From Gentiana macrophylla (taxonomy: Eukaryota > Streptophyta > Magnoliopsida > Gentianales > Gentianaceae): a stretch of DNA of 64,000 nt. This document shows, piece by piece, positions 45,535 through 57,851 of the stretch; the stretch's first letter is position 1, and each line of letters begins with the position of its first letter. Position numbers and translations under genes: made by a program. The notes below the pieces were generated by a model, which did no database searches, was not told the DNA's origin, and was given only the letters and a program-made list of their open reading frames with translations. Location: positions 39,299,306-39,363,305 of the forward strand of contig CM047810.1 in the NCBI GenBank assembly GCA_026214975.1, read 5' to 3'.

Positions 45535-47530
45535 TCAAGAGGTTTAGTCAATAGATCCGCAAGTTGTTGTATTGTAGATATTGGCATAGGTATCAATAAT
45601 CCAACTTGATATTTCTTCATGATGAAGTGACAGTCTATGTCTATGTGTTTGGTTCTTTTTCATGGAGGTTAGGATTTTCTACAATGTAAATAGAATTGTT
45701 GTTACCACGGAAGATATGAACTGCATCGGTGTGAGGGATTTGGAAATCTTTCGGCTACTAGATATTGAATTTCACTAGTAGCCATGGCAAGCACTCTATA
45801 TTCTGCTTTTGGTGAGCTCTTTTATTCAATTGCATGCTTCTTGATTCTCTATGATATTGAATATTCTCCAAGAAAAAACATTGGAACATGTTATGGACCT
45901 TTTGGTACAGTATCTTGGCAGCTTGCCCAATCAAAGTCTGAATAGGCTTTCAATTTTGTGTCTGAGTCAAAGGGGAAGAATAATACATGTCCTGGAGAAC
46001 TTTTTAATTGCATGAGTACACTTCAGATGCAACTCAGTTGGCTCACAAAAATTGGCATAGTTGTTGAATAGCAAAGGGTATGTATGGTCTAGTCAAGCTT
46101 ATATAGTGCAATTTACCCACTAAACTTCTATATTAAGAGTTGTCTAATGGGAGTTTTGAATCCTTACTTTTTAGCCTTTGTGATGTTTCCATAGGTGTTT
46201 AACTTGGTTTGCAGCTCAAGTATCCAAACTCTTTAAGCAAGTCCAGACATACAATACTTTCTTTGAGTGAGTAGAATTCCAGATTTGATCTAGCTATTAT
46301 TATACCACGGAAAAACTTTAGTTCTCATATGTCCATGAAAGTAAACTTGTGATGCATACAGTCTTTTACTTCTTGTATCAGCCTTTCATTACAGCTACTA
46401 GCTAGCAACTATTATGCCATCAACATACACTAAAAGGGTAATCATGTCATGTCTTGGTCCTTTTGTGAGAAGGCCGTGATCATTTGTATTGTTTAAATTC
46501 TTGTTGAAGAAGAGCTTCTTTAAATTTGGCATTCCACTATCTTCTGGGTTGTTTTAGGCCATAATATGACTTTACTAAATCGCAAACTAGATTGGCTCCA
46601 TTTCTTTAATATCATTGTGGCATGGTCATGTAAACCTCCTCATCTAGATTATCATGTAAGAATGCATTGTTGGTGTCCAGCTGATGGAGCTTCCGACCAT
46701 CTATGGCTACAATGGCTAACGGAGTCCTGGTTGTAGTTGTTTTGGCTACTGGTTAGAAAGTGTCTATATAATCAACTTGTTGAGTGTACCTTTTTGCCTC
46801 CAATCTTTCTTTATATCTCTCTACAGATCCATTGGCCTTTCTTTTGGTTCTGAAACCCCATTTACAGCCTATGGGAACTTTACCATTTGGCAGTGTGACC
46901 GATTTCCAGGAATTGGTCTTTTCCAATGCATTGATCTCTTCTTGTATTGCCTTTTACCATTTTAGATCTCTGGATGCTTGACTAAAAATCTTTGGTTATG
47001 TTTCTTGAACATAATATGATAAACAATTCATGTAGGCTCATGACAGGTTGCCGACGCAATCTACTTTACCAATGCAATAAGGTGTAGTCAAGTTTTAGCG
47101 AAAGTCGTTCAAATCGGATGGTTGTGTTCTTTGTATGTTGGATCTTCTCACATTGTGTTCAACATTCTGTTGTTTGATTGTGCTATGAATTTTCTTGTAC
47201 CAACTCAAAAACTTGATTAGTTTGCTGATCATCATGAAGTTGGTTTTCTACTGGATTTTCATGATGATCTTTAAAATCAAAATCTATGTTTTCTAATCTC
47301 ATTCCTAGAACATTTAAGGAACCATTATGGATGTTTGATTTTTCTTGTTGTCCGTCTTTATATGGAAAGATGGCTCAAAATAATTGTATCTCGTGATACA
47401 AAGATATTGTTATTATTTAAGTCAAGCAAATAATGACCTTTGTTCCTTCTGGTAGGCCAAGATAAACACGCTTTCTACTTCTTGGCTCAAATTTGCCCCT
47501 ATTATGATCTAAGTGCATGGAAACACAACC
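45535..47530 (-). pseudogene. Copia integrase C-term/RT/RNase H pseudogene
   Basis: From high to low coordinates, the minus strand gives KRVYLGLPEGTKGHYLLDL and IFVSRDT (about 47490-47390; integrase C-terminus). Next is IGCKWGFRTKRKANGSVERY (about 46880-46820) and LDTNNAFLHDNLDEEVYMTM (about 46680-46620), both from RT. Last are AEYRVLAMATSEIQYL (about 45810-45765) and QLADLLTKPLDGP (about 45560-45525) from RNase H. Stops and frame changes are frequent, more than in the other copia copies here, so this is among the oldest insertions. Confidence 0.8.
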
Positions 47531-47545
47531 AGATGGGGGATGCGT

Positions 47546-48466
47546 TGTTCACATATGGATTACCAATTTAAAACTTTCTTTAAACTTTCCCCGTTAAAAA
47601 GGGTTTCTTGTTATCTTAAGACAATCTCATTAAACATACATAACTTAACAAATTATTGATTCATTCTAAGCCTAAAACTCATACAAGAAGCCTTATTCGT
47701 TCATCTAAAACATACACACCTAGGCATATGATCATGTGTCTCTTGGTCATACTAAGCACGTTTAGCATTAACTCCCCAACACTCCCCAACACTCCCTAGG
47801 ATTGTTGGGGAGTGTTGGGGAGTGTAGGGGGCATTTTAAGAAAAGCATACAAAGACATAAGTAAATGAATAAAGTAGTGAACAAATGATATGTATAAGCA
47901 GTTCTCCCAACCACTAACTACGTCTTATATCCATTAGGATCACATTGTGTTGATTTAAAGAAGGCAACACATACACTCAAACCACTTGTGTTAGTTTCAT
48001 AAGAGTAACACATACACCTATGTTGCGCTGAGTTATAGAGCAACATCAACTCTTTTACATCATAAATACATACCATTATTGGATATGATACCAGAGCATG
48101 CATAGGATTGTGTCGTTTGTCTGAAATTCACGTTTCCTAATGACATGAAATAATATCCGAAAATGACTTTTTATAAGGAATGTTTTATTGTCGATTATTT
48201 TGCGAAGTGAAAGTATGTGTTACTTCGAAAGAATATAATATTCAGATTATAAGATGCAGTTGTTGATGTATTGACACTCAAGTAATAATTGTATGGATAT
48301 TGCGTATCTGAAATTATTCTAATTACACGGTACCGTTTCACATGAAAGGTTGTAGTCAATAAAATATGACTATTATGGATAATTAGGGGTAGTGAAAAAT
48401 TCCTAGATATCAATAACGGTCCTTTTATACATTTTATATTTACGGCCAACATATTCATAAGTTTAT
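47546..48466. other. Intergenic stretch with one strong hairpin
   Basis: No gene. It contains the 21-bp inverted repeat at 47771-47823 listed separately. Open frames on the minus strand (47918-48103, 48195-48458) show no recognisable domain. Confidence 0.4.
47771..47823. repeat. Perfect 21-bp inverted repeat (hairpin, 11-nt loop)
   Basis: Left arm 47771-47791 is two and a half copies of actccccaac; the right arm 47803-47823 is its exact reverse complement, gttggggagt repeated. The loop is ctccctaggat. The arms are themselves a 10-bp tandem repeat. Confidence 0.9.
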
Positions 48467-48865
48467 TGGAAATTTGAAATTGTCAAGAACACTTTGAATG
48501 TTCTGCAATTGTTCTTGCTTTCAATTACTGTTTCGTTTTCATCGTTTTCTTGGTTATTAAATCAAAATTCAACATGGTATCAGAGCATCATAATCAGTTC
48601 CGTTGTCGAATCTCTTTCTGAATCTTATTAAACTTGTTAGTTCTTGATTCAGTTTTTTGAAATCCTCTTCAATGGCTAATGTTGTAGTTCTTGAGAATTC
48701 TGGGAACAATCTCGATAATCCCAGCTTGTTAATTGTTCGTCCTTTGCTAAAAGGAGTTGATAACTACAATCATTGGAAGAGAGCCATGACTAAGATACTG
48801 TCTTCTCAGGGAAAACTCGGTTTTGTGGATAGCTCGTCTACTTTGCCAGATGTTGCAGATGCAGG

Positions 48866-51800
48866 TATTAGTTGATATTATTATTGGGTATTATTAGTTA
48901 ACTATGTCACATTTATCTTCTAATCTTATTACTTAATTCAAATTTTGTAAACACTTAATTATGCTACATCTATAAAGCATATAAGTGGCTGATAGTTTTT
49001 ATTTCTCTTTACCGTTTGAACTACCCAACTACCTTTAATGAGCCTTAGCTGTCTAGCATTTATTCTTCCTAGTTCCCCTACAAACCTTGTAACTATATAT
49101 ACTTGTATTCTCTCATTTTATTAATAAGGAGAATAATATTCTCTTCTCTCTTTCTTCTATCTTCCTAATTTCTACATGGTATCAGAACCTATCTGAAAAT
49201 TCAGATCTATTCCGCCGTGTCTGTTCATCTTCCTTTTTCTTCTTATCAAAAATGTCGGAATCTGAAACATCATCTGATGTCACTTCCGGAAATCCTTCAA
49301 AGAATATGAATGGATTAGATAATCCCACTCTCCAAATCACCTCTGTAAAACTCAAAAGAGGCTCGAACTACCTTCAATGGGCACAATCGGTTAAAATCTT
49401 CATCACTGGAAGATGAAAACTGGGATATCTCACTGGTTCTGTCAAAATTCCAAACAAAGCTAATGAGGAAGCATACGAAACTTGGGAAACAAAGAATGAA
49501 ATTATCACTTCATGGTTACTAAACTCCATGGAAGATGAAATTAGCCAAGTTCACATGTTCTATCCCTCTGCTAAGGCAATTTGGGATAATATTGCTGCCT
49601 CGTATTCAAATCAAGGAAACTTAGCACAAGCCTTTGGTGTCAGAAACACACTAAAACAGGCTAAGCAAGGATCCCTTGATGTTACCAAGTACTTCAACAC
49701 CCTCAAGAAGTTATGGCTAGGTTATGATCAACTAACCATCACTCAGTGGGACTATACTGGTGATGATGAAAAATTCCAGAAACTCATTGAAAATGAAAGA
49801 GTCTTTGACTTTCTGAGTGTCCTCAATCATAACTTTGATGTAGCAAGAGAAAGAATTATGGCACAGGTTCCTCTACCTTCAGTGCAAGAATCGTTTGCAA
49901 CACTAAGAAAAGAGGAAAGTAATAAGGGTGTTATAGGTGGTCTCCTTCTACTCCAGGAGGAGAACAGTCTGCCCTAATTGCTACTGAAGAGTCTGCTTTT
50001 GTGGAAGGTTACAACAAAGGAGCCTATAAGAAGAATGGGCAAAAAGGAAATTTGATGTGTGATCATTGTGAAAAGAAGAGGAACACAAAGGAGTCTTGTT
50101 GGAATCTCTATGGTAAGCCACCTCACTTACAAAAGAATCTAAGTAACAAGGCTATTGGGAGCTGGACTGACTAGAAAAAGGCTTATAATGTTGCTGAGCA
50201 ACCATGCCTCTTCTCAAAAGAGCAAATGGAGGCATTGAACCAACTCTTTGACAGAAGAATGCCACAACTTACCCCAGACACATTTGTTGGTGCATCAGCT
50301 CAGAATGGTAAGAATACCTGGATCATTGACTCGGTGCGTCTAGTCATATGACATGTGAATTCTCTCTTTTTGACTCTTATTCAAAGACTGATAAGTTACA
50401 CTTTGTTAAAATAGCTGATGGAACCAACTCTAAAGTAGAAGGGAAATGAACTATTAAGTTAAATGAAAAACTCACCCCCAACTCTGTTTTATATGTCCCA
50501 AAGTTATCTTGCAATCTTTTCTCTGTTAGTCAATTCTGTGAGGAATGGAAATGTGCTGCTAACTTCTTTCGAACCCACTGTGAGTTTCAGGAAATGGAAT
50601 CTTTGGGGAAGATTGGCAGTGCTGAGAAGATTGATGGGCTCTATCTGCTTCAAGGCACTCCGGGAAAGACTGTTAAGGGTTTGAGTGTTTGTGAGGATGC
50701 TAAATGTAATAAGATCAGAATGGTGCATTTGCGTTTAGGACATCCTAATTTTGATTATCTAAAGAAATTGTACCTTGCTCTTTTTTCTGGAATTAAAAAT
50801 GATGTTTTGAAATGTGAATTTTGTGAAATTTCTAAGCATACTAGAAGCCCTATTAAGTCTGTATCCTACAAAGGATATGCACATTTCCATCTTGTTCACT
50901 CTGATGCTTGGGGACCATCTAAAAACCCTAACCTCACACACAAAAAATGGTTTGTTACTTTTATAGATGACCACACAAGGGTTTGTTGGGTCTATCTAAT
51001 GAAGAATAAATCAGATGTCAGTAAAATTTTTGAAAAATTTTACAAAATGATTGAAACACAATTTCAAACTAAAATTCAGATGCTCAGAACTGACAATGGA
51101 ACGGAGTATCTAAATTCTTGTTTGGGACCTTTTCTCACAGAAAGAGGTATTATTCACCAAACCTCCTGCTCTAACACTCCTCAACAGAATGGAGTAGCAG
51201 AGAGGAAGAATAGGCACCTCTTAGAAGTCACTAGAACACTTTTGTTTTCTTATAATGTCTCTCATCTTCTTTTGGGGAGGTCATTTCTCATGTGTGACCT
51301 TTCTCATCAATAGGATGTCTTCTAGGATTCTAAGGTTTAAAACTCCTATTAAAACCCTCACCTCTTTATACCCAAATTCCAAATTGATGACCTCTATCCC
51401 TCTTAAAATTTTTGGATGTACAGCTTTTGTCCACATTCACTCTCTTAACAGAAGTAAAATAGGACCAAGGGCTATCAAAACCATTTTTCTTGGATATTCA
51501 GCTACTCAAAAGGGTTTTAAATGTTTTGATCCTAGAACTAATAAGTTATATGTGTCTTATGATGTCACTTTCTTTGAAGACCAGCCTTTCTATCATAAGG
51601 AAAATTGTAATGATCTTGGACAGTATAATTTCCTTAATAATGATGCTACTGTACCAATGATAGAGTCTGATCTGCAAATTGAAACAACCCCTCAACAGTC
51701 CAACCTGGACACTACTCTGCCTGATCATTGTCTACACTAGACAAAAGAAGCCATCAATCAAGATTGCACTCCTAAACTACCTCAAGATGTTGGCACTGTT

Positions 51801-53906
51801 TTACCCTTGCAGGATACTCAGAACGACGCCAATGAGGAGGAGCAACTCAATCTGGAATCTGATCCACCAACCCTTGAGTTTGAAAATCTGGAGCATACTA
51901 CCTCTCATACTGGTAATATCTCTCCATTCTCTCCTCCCAATGATCTGCCTATTGCTTTGAGGAAAAGGACTATGGAATGCACTAAACACCCCATAGATAG
52001 GTTTGTGTCTTATGGAAAAGTTTCCACTCACTTTAAATCCTATCTTGCTAACATTGACATAGTGACCATACCAAAAAACATACAACAGGCATTGGATTGT
52101 CCTCACTGGAAAAAGGCAGTTATGGAAGAACTCTATGCCTTAGAGGACAATCACACTTGGGAACTGGTCAACATACCCAATGGTGTCAAGCCTGTTGGAT
52201 GTAGATGGTTGTTCACTATTAAACACAACCCTGATGGAACTATTAATAGGCATAAAGCCAGATTGGTTGCAAAGGGTTACACCCAAACTTTTGGAGTTGA
52301 CTTCAATGAAACCTTTGCCCCTGTTGCCAGACTTAACACTGTCAGAATTATCATATCCATTGCTGTTGTCCATAACTGGACTTTGCACCAGATGGATGTA
52401 AAAAATGCTTTCTTAAATGGTGATCTTAAGGAAGAAGTTTATATGCACCCACCCCTGGGTTTGTGGTTAAACCTAACCAAGTATGTAGATTATACAAGTC
52501 CTTATATGGATTGAAATAGTCTCCAAGGGCATGGTTTGACAGATTTTCAAAAGTCATGAAAAAGAGTGGTTATACTCAAGGTCATGGGGATCACACTCTG
52601 TTTTACAAGCACACTGAAACAGGAGGAGTTACTATTCTGATTGTTTATGTGGATGATATCATCATCACTGGAAATTCTAGTCATGAGATTACACATCTAA
52701 AACACTTACTGAACCTTGAATTTGAGATAAAAGATCTTGGTCAACTGACCTACTTTATGGGCATTGAAGTGGCCAGATCCAAAGAGGGCATTCTGCTCAC
52801 CCAAAGAAAATACACTCTTAATCTACTTACTGAATATGGATTGCTAGGGTGCGAACCAGTGGATACACCTGTGGACAACTCCATTAAATTTGGAAGAGAT
52901 GATGCAGGAGAACCAATTAATCAAGAGACATACCAGAGATTGGTAGGGATATTTATCTACATATCACCCACAAGACCTGACATTTGTTTTGTTGTCAGTC
53001 AACTAAGTCAATTCATGCATTCACTAAGACAGATTCATCTTGATGCTGCAATGAGGCTACTGAAGTTTCTAAAAGGAAATCCAGGCAATGGCATCCTGTT
53101 CAAAGCACAAGGAACTACCAAAATTGAAGGATATGTTGATGTTGATTGGGCAGGATTTTTCACTGACAGAAGATCTACCTCTGGATGGTGTATAGATCTC
53201 TTTGGCAACCTAATATCTTGGAGGAGTAAGAAACAATCTGTAGTGGCCAGAAGTTCAGCTGAAGCAGAGTTTAGGGCTATTGCCTTGGGAATATATGAGC
53301 TCCTATGGATCCAAAGGATAATGACGGAACTTAAAATACCCTATTCAAAACCTGTTACCCTATTTAGTGATAGCAAATCTGCTATTGAAATCTCTAACAA
53401 TCTAGTGCAACATGATAGAACTAAACATGTTGAGATCGACCGACATGTCATCAAGGAAAAGCAAGAGGATGGCAGCATTCAACTCTCTTACATTAACACC
53501 AAACACCAAGTTGCAGATGTCTTCAACAAAGGACTGCCTATGGTTACATTTCAACAGTTCAGTAGCAAGCTTGGTTTATAAACATCTATAAACCAACTTG
53601 AGGATGAGTATTAGTTGATATTATTATTGGGTATTATTATTTAACTATGTCACATTTATCTTCTAATCTTATTACTTAATTCAAATTTTGTAAACACTTA
53701 ATTATACTACATCTATAAAGCATATAACTATTTCTCTTTACCGTTTGAACTACCCAACTACCCTTTAATGAGCCTTAGTTGTCTAGCATTTATTCTTCCT
53801 AGTTCCTCTACAAACCTTGTAACTATATATACTTGTATTCTCTCATTTGATTAATAAGAAGAATAATATTATCTTCTCTCTTTCTTCTATCTTCCTAATT
53901 TCTACA
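48866..53906 (+). mobile_element. Nested Ty1/copia element with TSD GCAGG and TA...CA termini
   Basis: LTRs 48866-49176 (311 bp) and 53609-53906 (298 bp) are flanked by a perfect 5-bp TSD GCAGG (48861-48865, 53907-53911). They start TATTAGTTGA and end TTTCTACA, so the termini are TA...CA. The primer-binding site tggtatcagaac starts at 49177 and a purine-rich gaggatgag precedes the 3' LTR. I count roughly seven substitutions plus a 14-bp and a 1-bp indel between LTRs. Removing the insert and one TSD copy restores the host gag reading. Confidence 0.93.
49251..53581 (+). pseudogene. Copia Gag-Pol polyprotein of the nested element, broken
   Basis: It starts at ATG 49251 (MSESETSSD). An early TGA (49415-49417) interrupts Gag before GYLTGSVKIPNK. 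The zinc knuckle (CDHCEKKRNTKESC, about 50062) lacks its usual histidine, apparently through loss of one codon. The protease site (IIDSGASSH) is spoiled by a one-base deletion near 50335. Integrase: LRLGHPNFDY (about 50730), D in HSDAWGP (about 50900), D in RTDNGTEY (about 51090), E in VAERKNRH (about 51196). RT runs from about 52080 with GCRWLFTIKHNPDGT; a frame change lies near 52465-52540; YVDD is at 52646-52657. RNase H is continuous to the TAA at 53579, with AEAEFRAI near 53260. Confidence 0.9.
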
Positions 53907-56900
53907 GCAGGGTATTCAACTTGGATGCAGACTAACGATCTGATTATGGGAAATTATAGACCACCAAATCAAGGTAAGGGACAAGGCAGAGGAACTGGTA
54001 GTGGAAGAAATTTTCAAGGAAATGCCAAGAAGCCATATTGTACTTATTGTGGAAAGGAAGGTCATACCATAGATAAATGTTATAGAATATATGGCTATCC
54101 ATCAAATTTTAAGGGGTATGGAAGAAGGGAAGGTGCACCAGTGGCAAATAATGTGGCATGTGATGAAAATCTTGAGCAACCAGATTCTTGCAATATGCAT
54201 CAACACAATCAACGACAGAATTCTAGCGATGCATCCATCACTAAATCCCACTATGAACACTTGTTGTCCTTGATGCAAAACCTGCAACCCCAGAATAGTC
54301 AGTGTAATGCAGTGGTGATGGTTGCAGGCAGTGGTTCCTAAGGCCAAGGTATCAAGGGCAGTTTAGTCCACTGGATCATGGATTCCGGGGCTACTGACCA
54401 CAACACTTTTTTTCTTTACAGAACATGTTCAATGATCAAGTTGCTCACAATTTACATGTTAAGTTTCCAAATGGATCATCAGTAGTGGTGACACATACTG
54501 GTGATATAAAGATCAACAATAATATCACATTACATCATGTTTTTTGCATACCCCTTTTAAATATAATTTAATCTCTGTGAGGAAATTATCTGGTGACAGT
54601 AGATTATTTGTGGTTTTGGTACTGATTTATGTTATGTCCAGGCACTACTAACTATGAGGAAGATTGGTTCAACTAGTTTCCATAATGGACTATACATTCT
54701 TAAGGCAACACACACAAAACAACTGCCAAATGCTGTTTGTTCAACTTCTGGTTTCACTCATCCTAGTGTTTGTAACTCATGTTATGTGTCTACAGCTGAT
54801 TTGTGGCACTATAGATTAGGTCATCCGTTTAGTGAAAAATTGAAAGTTTTATAAACCTTTGATAGTAGAATAAAGATTCTTGATCATGAATGTAATGTTT
54901 GTCCTTTGGCAAAACAAAAGAAACTCATGTTTCCTGTTAGTGTATCTTCTACTTTGCAATGTTTTGATCTCATTCATGTAGATATTTAGGGCCCAAATAG
55001 GGTACCTTCTGTGGATGGACATGCTTATTTTCTCTCTATTGTACATGATTATAGTAGATACACTTGGATTTTTCTTATGAATACAAAAGATCGGGCCTGT
55101 GAATTACTGAAACGGTTTTGCATTTTTGTACAGACACAATTTGATAGATGTGTCAAAACTATTAGGTCTGATCAGGGTTCTGAGTTCACCATGAGGCCTT
55201 TTTATAGACAAAAAGGCATAGTGCATCAAATGTCATGTGTTAGAACTCCTCAACATAATGAACTGATTGAGAGAAAACACCAGCACATTCTGAATATAGC
55301 TAGGGCCATTAGAATTCGATCAAATATTCCTATTGAGTATTGGCATTATTGTGTTTTACATGTTGTGAATTTGATTAATATCCTCCCACACCATTGCTCA
55401 AAAACAAGACACCACATCATGTACTCTGTACAATCAAGATCCTAACTATGACATGCTTAAAATTTTTGGTTGTCTTTGTTTTGTCTCTACTGTTTCTCAA
55501 CGCAGGGGTAAGTTTGAAGATAGAAGTACAAAATCTGTCTTCTTGGGTTTTGAACCTAATATCAAAGGTTACAAAGTCATGGATCTTCACACTAGAAACA
55601 TTTATGTATCTAGAGATGTGATTTTCCATGAAACTTCTTTTGCTTTCTTTGATCTGTCTAAATATGACAATGCATCAGATCTTTGTCTACCATTACCCAT
55701 TGATCATCATGATACTACCACTGATACAATTGTGGTCAATCTATCACATGATTCTGAATTTAGTACTCAGTCATCAGCATATGTTGAACCACAACTTAGA
55801 AAATCCACTAGACAAAGATCCACTCCTTCCTATCTAACTGGCTATATTTGTGCTAATCAGGCCAAGAGGACATCTCCTCATACCTTTTAGATCATGTCAT
55901 ATCTTATGCTAACATCACTCTTACTTATCATGGATTCATTGGAAGTCTACATACTGGTAGAGAGACTGCATCCTATAAAGAAGCAGCATCAGATTTTAGA
56001 TGGCATGCAGTAATGGATCTGGAACTACAAGCTTTGGACAAGGCAGATGCTTGGTCCTTGGTCCCACTCCCACAAAGGATCAAACCCATAGGGTGTAAAT
56101 GGGTATTCAGAATCAAAAGAAAGGCAGATGGCACTGTGGAGAGGTTTAAAGCAAGGTTGGTAGCAAAAGGCTACACACAGACTGAAGGAATTGACTTTAT
56201 GGAACTTTTTCTCCTGTAGCAAAACAAACAACCATAAGATTGTTTATGGCCTTAGCGGCTCAACAAGGTTGGCACTTACACCAGTTGGATGTTAAAAATG
56301 TTTTTCTACATGGACATTTGGAAGAAGAGGTGTACATGAAGCCCCCTGAAGGTTTAGTAACTAATATTCTTGTCTGCAAACTTAACAGGTCCTTATATGG
56401 ACTAAGACAAGAAAGCAGGCAATGGAATGCCAAGTTGACACATAAATTGTTGGATCATGGATACAAGCAATCCCAGAATGACCACAGTCTATTTACAAAA
56501 GGACAAGGGGATAATTTTGTGGCTTTATTGGTTTATGTGGATGACATTGTGGTGGGCAGCAAGAACATTAAAGAGATACAGTTTCTAAAAGATTTGTTGC
56601 ATTCTGCATTCACCATAAAAGATCTTGGCAATCTAAAGTATTTCCTAGGCTTTGAGGTTGCAAGATCAAGCAATGGCATTGTCATCAATCAAAGAAAATA
56701 TTGTTTGGATGTTCTAAAGGGATTTGGATTCCTTGACTGTAAACCAGTAGCAACACTTATGGGCACCTCACAAAACCTATCAGAAGTAGAATTACCCCTT
56801 TTGGAATCAAATACCATATACAAAAGCTTGGTAGGAAAGCTTCTCTATCTAGGAAACAGTACACCAGATATAGCCTTCTCAGTGCAACAACCAAGGCAAT

Positions 56901-57484
56901 TTTTAGCACAACCTAATGAAGCACATCTCAAGGCAACACATCTAAGATTCCTGAAATCCTCTCCTGGCTAAGGGTTATTCTTTCCTAGCCAATGATCTAT
57001 TTATTTAAAAGCCTTCAGTGACTCATATTGGGCAGGTTGTACCATAACTAGAAGATCTACAACTGGTTATCTGGTATTTCTTGGAGATGCACTGATTTCT
57101 TGGAAATCCAAGAAACAACCTACTGTTTTTGGAAGCTCAAGTGGAGCAGAATACAGAGCAATGGTTGTCACTGCTTGTGAAATTCAATGGCTTATTTATC
57201 TCCTAAAAGACTTTCACATTCAATACATTGACGTTGTGCCTCTTTATTGTGACAACAAGAGTGCGTTGGACATAGTTGAAAACCCTGTTTTTTATGAAAG
57301 GACAAAGCACATAGAAACTGATTGTCACTTTGTGAGGAGAAATATCAGGCAAAGGTATTGATTCCTCTTCCAATCAACACAAAGGATCAACTAGCAGACA
57401 TTTTAACCAAACCTGTAGGCAGACACACACTTGAAAGGTTATTACAGGCCTTTTCTTTTAAGGATTTGTACACACCACCACCAA

Positions 57485-57596
57485 TGAGACATGAAGATAT
57501 GCAGAGCAAGTGTTTGGGCAAGCTTCACTTGGATCCTATCCATGTTCAGCTTGAGAAGGGTGTTGAGACATGAAGATATGCAGAGCAAGTGTTTGG
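57485..57596 (+). repeat. 33-bp direct repeat across the polypurine tract/LTR junction
   Basis: tgagacatgaagatatgcag plus agcaagtgtttgg occurs at 57485-57517 in the internal 3' region and again at 57564-57596 inside the LTR, 79 bp apart and without mismatch. Confidence 0.9.
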
Positions 57597-57851
57597 ACGT
57601 TCATTCAGGAGTTTTATCAAACACATAGTTATGGTGGCAGTTAGAAAATGACGGTTAAGTAGTTATAACAAATCGCAGCTTGTCTAGCATTATATAAACT
57701 CAATTCACAGCTGCAGCAAAGTAACTAGTTGATCTAATTGCATTTTCGATTCTGGAAATTTGAAATTGTCAAGAACACTTTGAATATTCTACAATTGTTC
57801 TTGCTTTCAATTACTGTTTCGTTTTCTCGGTTATTAAATCAAAATTCAACA
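57561..57851 (+). repeat. 3' LTR of the host copia (291 bp)
   Basis: TGTTGA...TCAACA ends match as inverted repeats; the polypurine tract gagaaggg directly precedes it, and a TATA-like attatataaa lies near 57690. Its first bases repeat a 33-bp stretch found just upstream inside the element (57485-57517). Confidence 0.9.

Larger units (their letters stand above)
44988..47545 (-). mobile_element. Degraded Ty1/copia remnant on the minus strand
   Basis: The 3' half of a copia element is readable on the minus strand: C-terminal integrase, RT and RNase H, then a polypurine tract (attatgaggg) and an LTR (about 45467 down to 44988, TGTGTATTACAG...GGAAGCA). Gag, protease, most of integrase and the 5' LTR are missing; the element is cut at about 47545. 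A 170-bp MITE lies inside the LTR. Confidence 0.75.
48672..57570 (+). pseudogene. Copia Gag-Pol polyprotein of the host element, split and broken
   Basis: Gag starts at ATG 48672 (MANVVVLENSG), runs to the insertion at 48865 and resumes at 53912 with YSTWMQTNDLIMGNY. It jumps quickly to the zinc knuckle CTYCGKEGHTIDKCY (about 54039-54083), so most of Gag is deleted. Protease: WIMDSGATDHN (about 54372). Integrase: WHYRLGHP near 54803; stops near 54852 and 54988; D in IRSDQGSEF (about 55165); the downstream E reads LIERKHQH. RT from about 56013 with GCKWVFRIKRKADG; a frame change near 56200; YVDD at 56534-56545. RNase H reads GAEYRAM near 57148 and ends ADILTKPVGRHTLERL. Stops near 56970 and a frame change near 57355 complete the damage. 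Confidence 0.88.
48467..57851 (+). mobile_element. Ty1/copia element with truncated 5' LTR, host of a nested copia
   Basis: The 3' LTR is complete (57561-57851, TGTTGA...TCAACA). Only the last 108 bp of the 5' LTR remain (48467-48574), followed by the primer-binding site tggtatcagagc at 48575. A second copia (48866-53906) is inserted in the gag gene with TSD GCAGG. Apart from that insert, the order is gag, protease, integrase, RT and RNase H, all on plus. Confidence 0.88.

Noticed and set aside
47771..47823. CRISPR-like repeat or bacterial terminator
   Set aside because: The context is a plant nuclear genome, with only one hairpin and no spacer series.
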